Assembly (NCBI GenBank): GCA_001321835.1
Contig: JPUR01000268.1
Coordinates: forward strand, 1 to 14,794
From: Marinosulfonomonas sp. PRT-SC04
Lineage (GTDB): Bacteria > Pseudomonadota > Alphaproteobacteria > Rhodobacterales > Rhodobacteraceae
DNA: 14,794 nt
Direction of reading: 5' to 3'
In this document: positions 14,744 through 14,794 of the stretch, one piece after another
Position numbering within the stretch: position 1 is the stretch's first letter
How the letters are laid out: each line of letters starts with the position of its first letter
The notes under the pieces: generated by a model
The model's input: only the letters and a program-made list of their open reading frames with translations
Databases searched by the model: none
What the model was told of the DNA's origin: nothing
Translations under genes and position numbers: made by a program

Positions 14744-14794
14744 GATCCTATTGCCTCTCTTGCTTTGTGCTCAAGCTCTGCAACGGCCATAATT
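14740..14794 (-). CDS. Partial ORF upstream of the integrase cluster
   Basis: An open frame enters from the window edge and ends I-M-A-V-A-E-L-E-H-K-A-R-E-A-I-G-S, with its TGA at 14740-14742 overlapping the next gene's ATG as ATGA. An internal ATG lies at 14788-14790, but the frame remains open to the edge, so the true start is unknown. The tight overlap is the main reason to believe it is a real gene. Too little is present to assign a family. Confidence 0.4.
   Translation of the reverse strand, partial: IMAVAELEHKAREAIGS

Noticed and set aside
1..14794. CRISPR arrays, rRNA genes, toxin-antitoxin or defence operons
   Set aside because: I found no regularly spaced repeats, no rRNA sequence and no recognisable defence genes; the integrase cluster is cut off before any cargo.

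Overview
The window looks like chromosomal DNA of an alphaproteobacterium of the Rhodobacteraceae/Roseobacter group. The evidence is protein character and gene order: a cmk - rpsA - ihfB - lapA - trpF - trpB block, a conserved short protein of a type I associate with this group next to efp, and an isoaspartyl-methyltransferase-like gene followed by tolC and an acidic PopZ-like gene. I ran no database search, so placement rests on recognition of families.

Layout, left to right. Positions 1-994 hold the decayed remains of an IS3-family insertion sequence on the minus strand, cut by the window edge. Its orfA carries a frameshift and a stop. A deletion joins orfA to orfB, and a 40-base palindromic insert interrupts the second catalytic Asp of the DDE integrase domain. 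Positions 995-1519 contain no convincing gene. Positions 1520-4052 are a tight minus-strand run ihfB-lapA-trpF-trpB (IHF beta, an inner-membrane LapA-domain protein and two tryptophan-biosynthesis enzymes). Positions 4315-6047 are rpsA (ribosomal protein S1) with a clear rho-independent terminator and a long leader. Between rpsA and cmk lies a short lipoprotein gene (6280-6545) that needs a one-base correction exactly at its lipobox, so an ORF finder misses it. cmk (cytidylate kinase) and efp (elongation factor P) follow, also on the minus strand.

The plus strand then carries a small conserved protein of unknown function (8331-8642) and cobQ (cobyric acid synthase, 8763-10208). Facing them on the minus strand is a set read pcm-like -> tolC -> PopZ-like. 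This resembles, from memory, the Caulobacter neighbourhood of popZ and rsaFa.

The right end is a mobile-element boundary. An intact plus-strand tRNA-Cys(GCA) gene with encoded CCA sits 69 bases from the end of a tyrosine-recombinase integrase. The integrase is read from a compact minus-strand cluster with ATGA overlaps (partial ORF, 66-residue protein, integrase). The simplest reading is a prophage or genomic island integrated in the 3' end of tRNA-Cys and extending beyond the window.

Most of the window is housekeeping (translation, cofactor, amino acid and nucleotide metabolism). The less expected items are the frameshifted lipoprotein, the palindromic insert in the transposase, the PopZ-like protein and the tRNA-Cys island edge. 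I did not find evidence for a wholly new multi-gene system.
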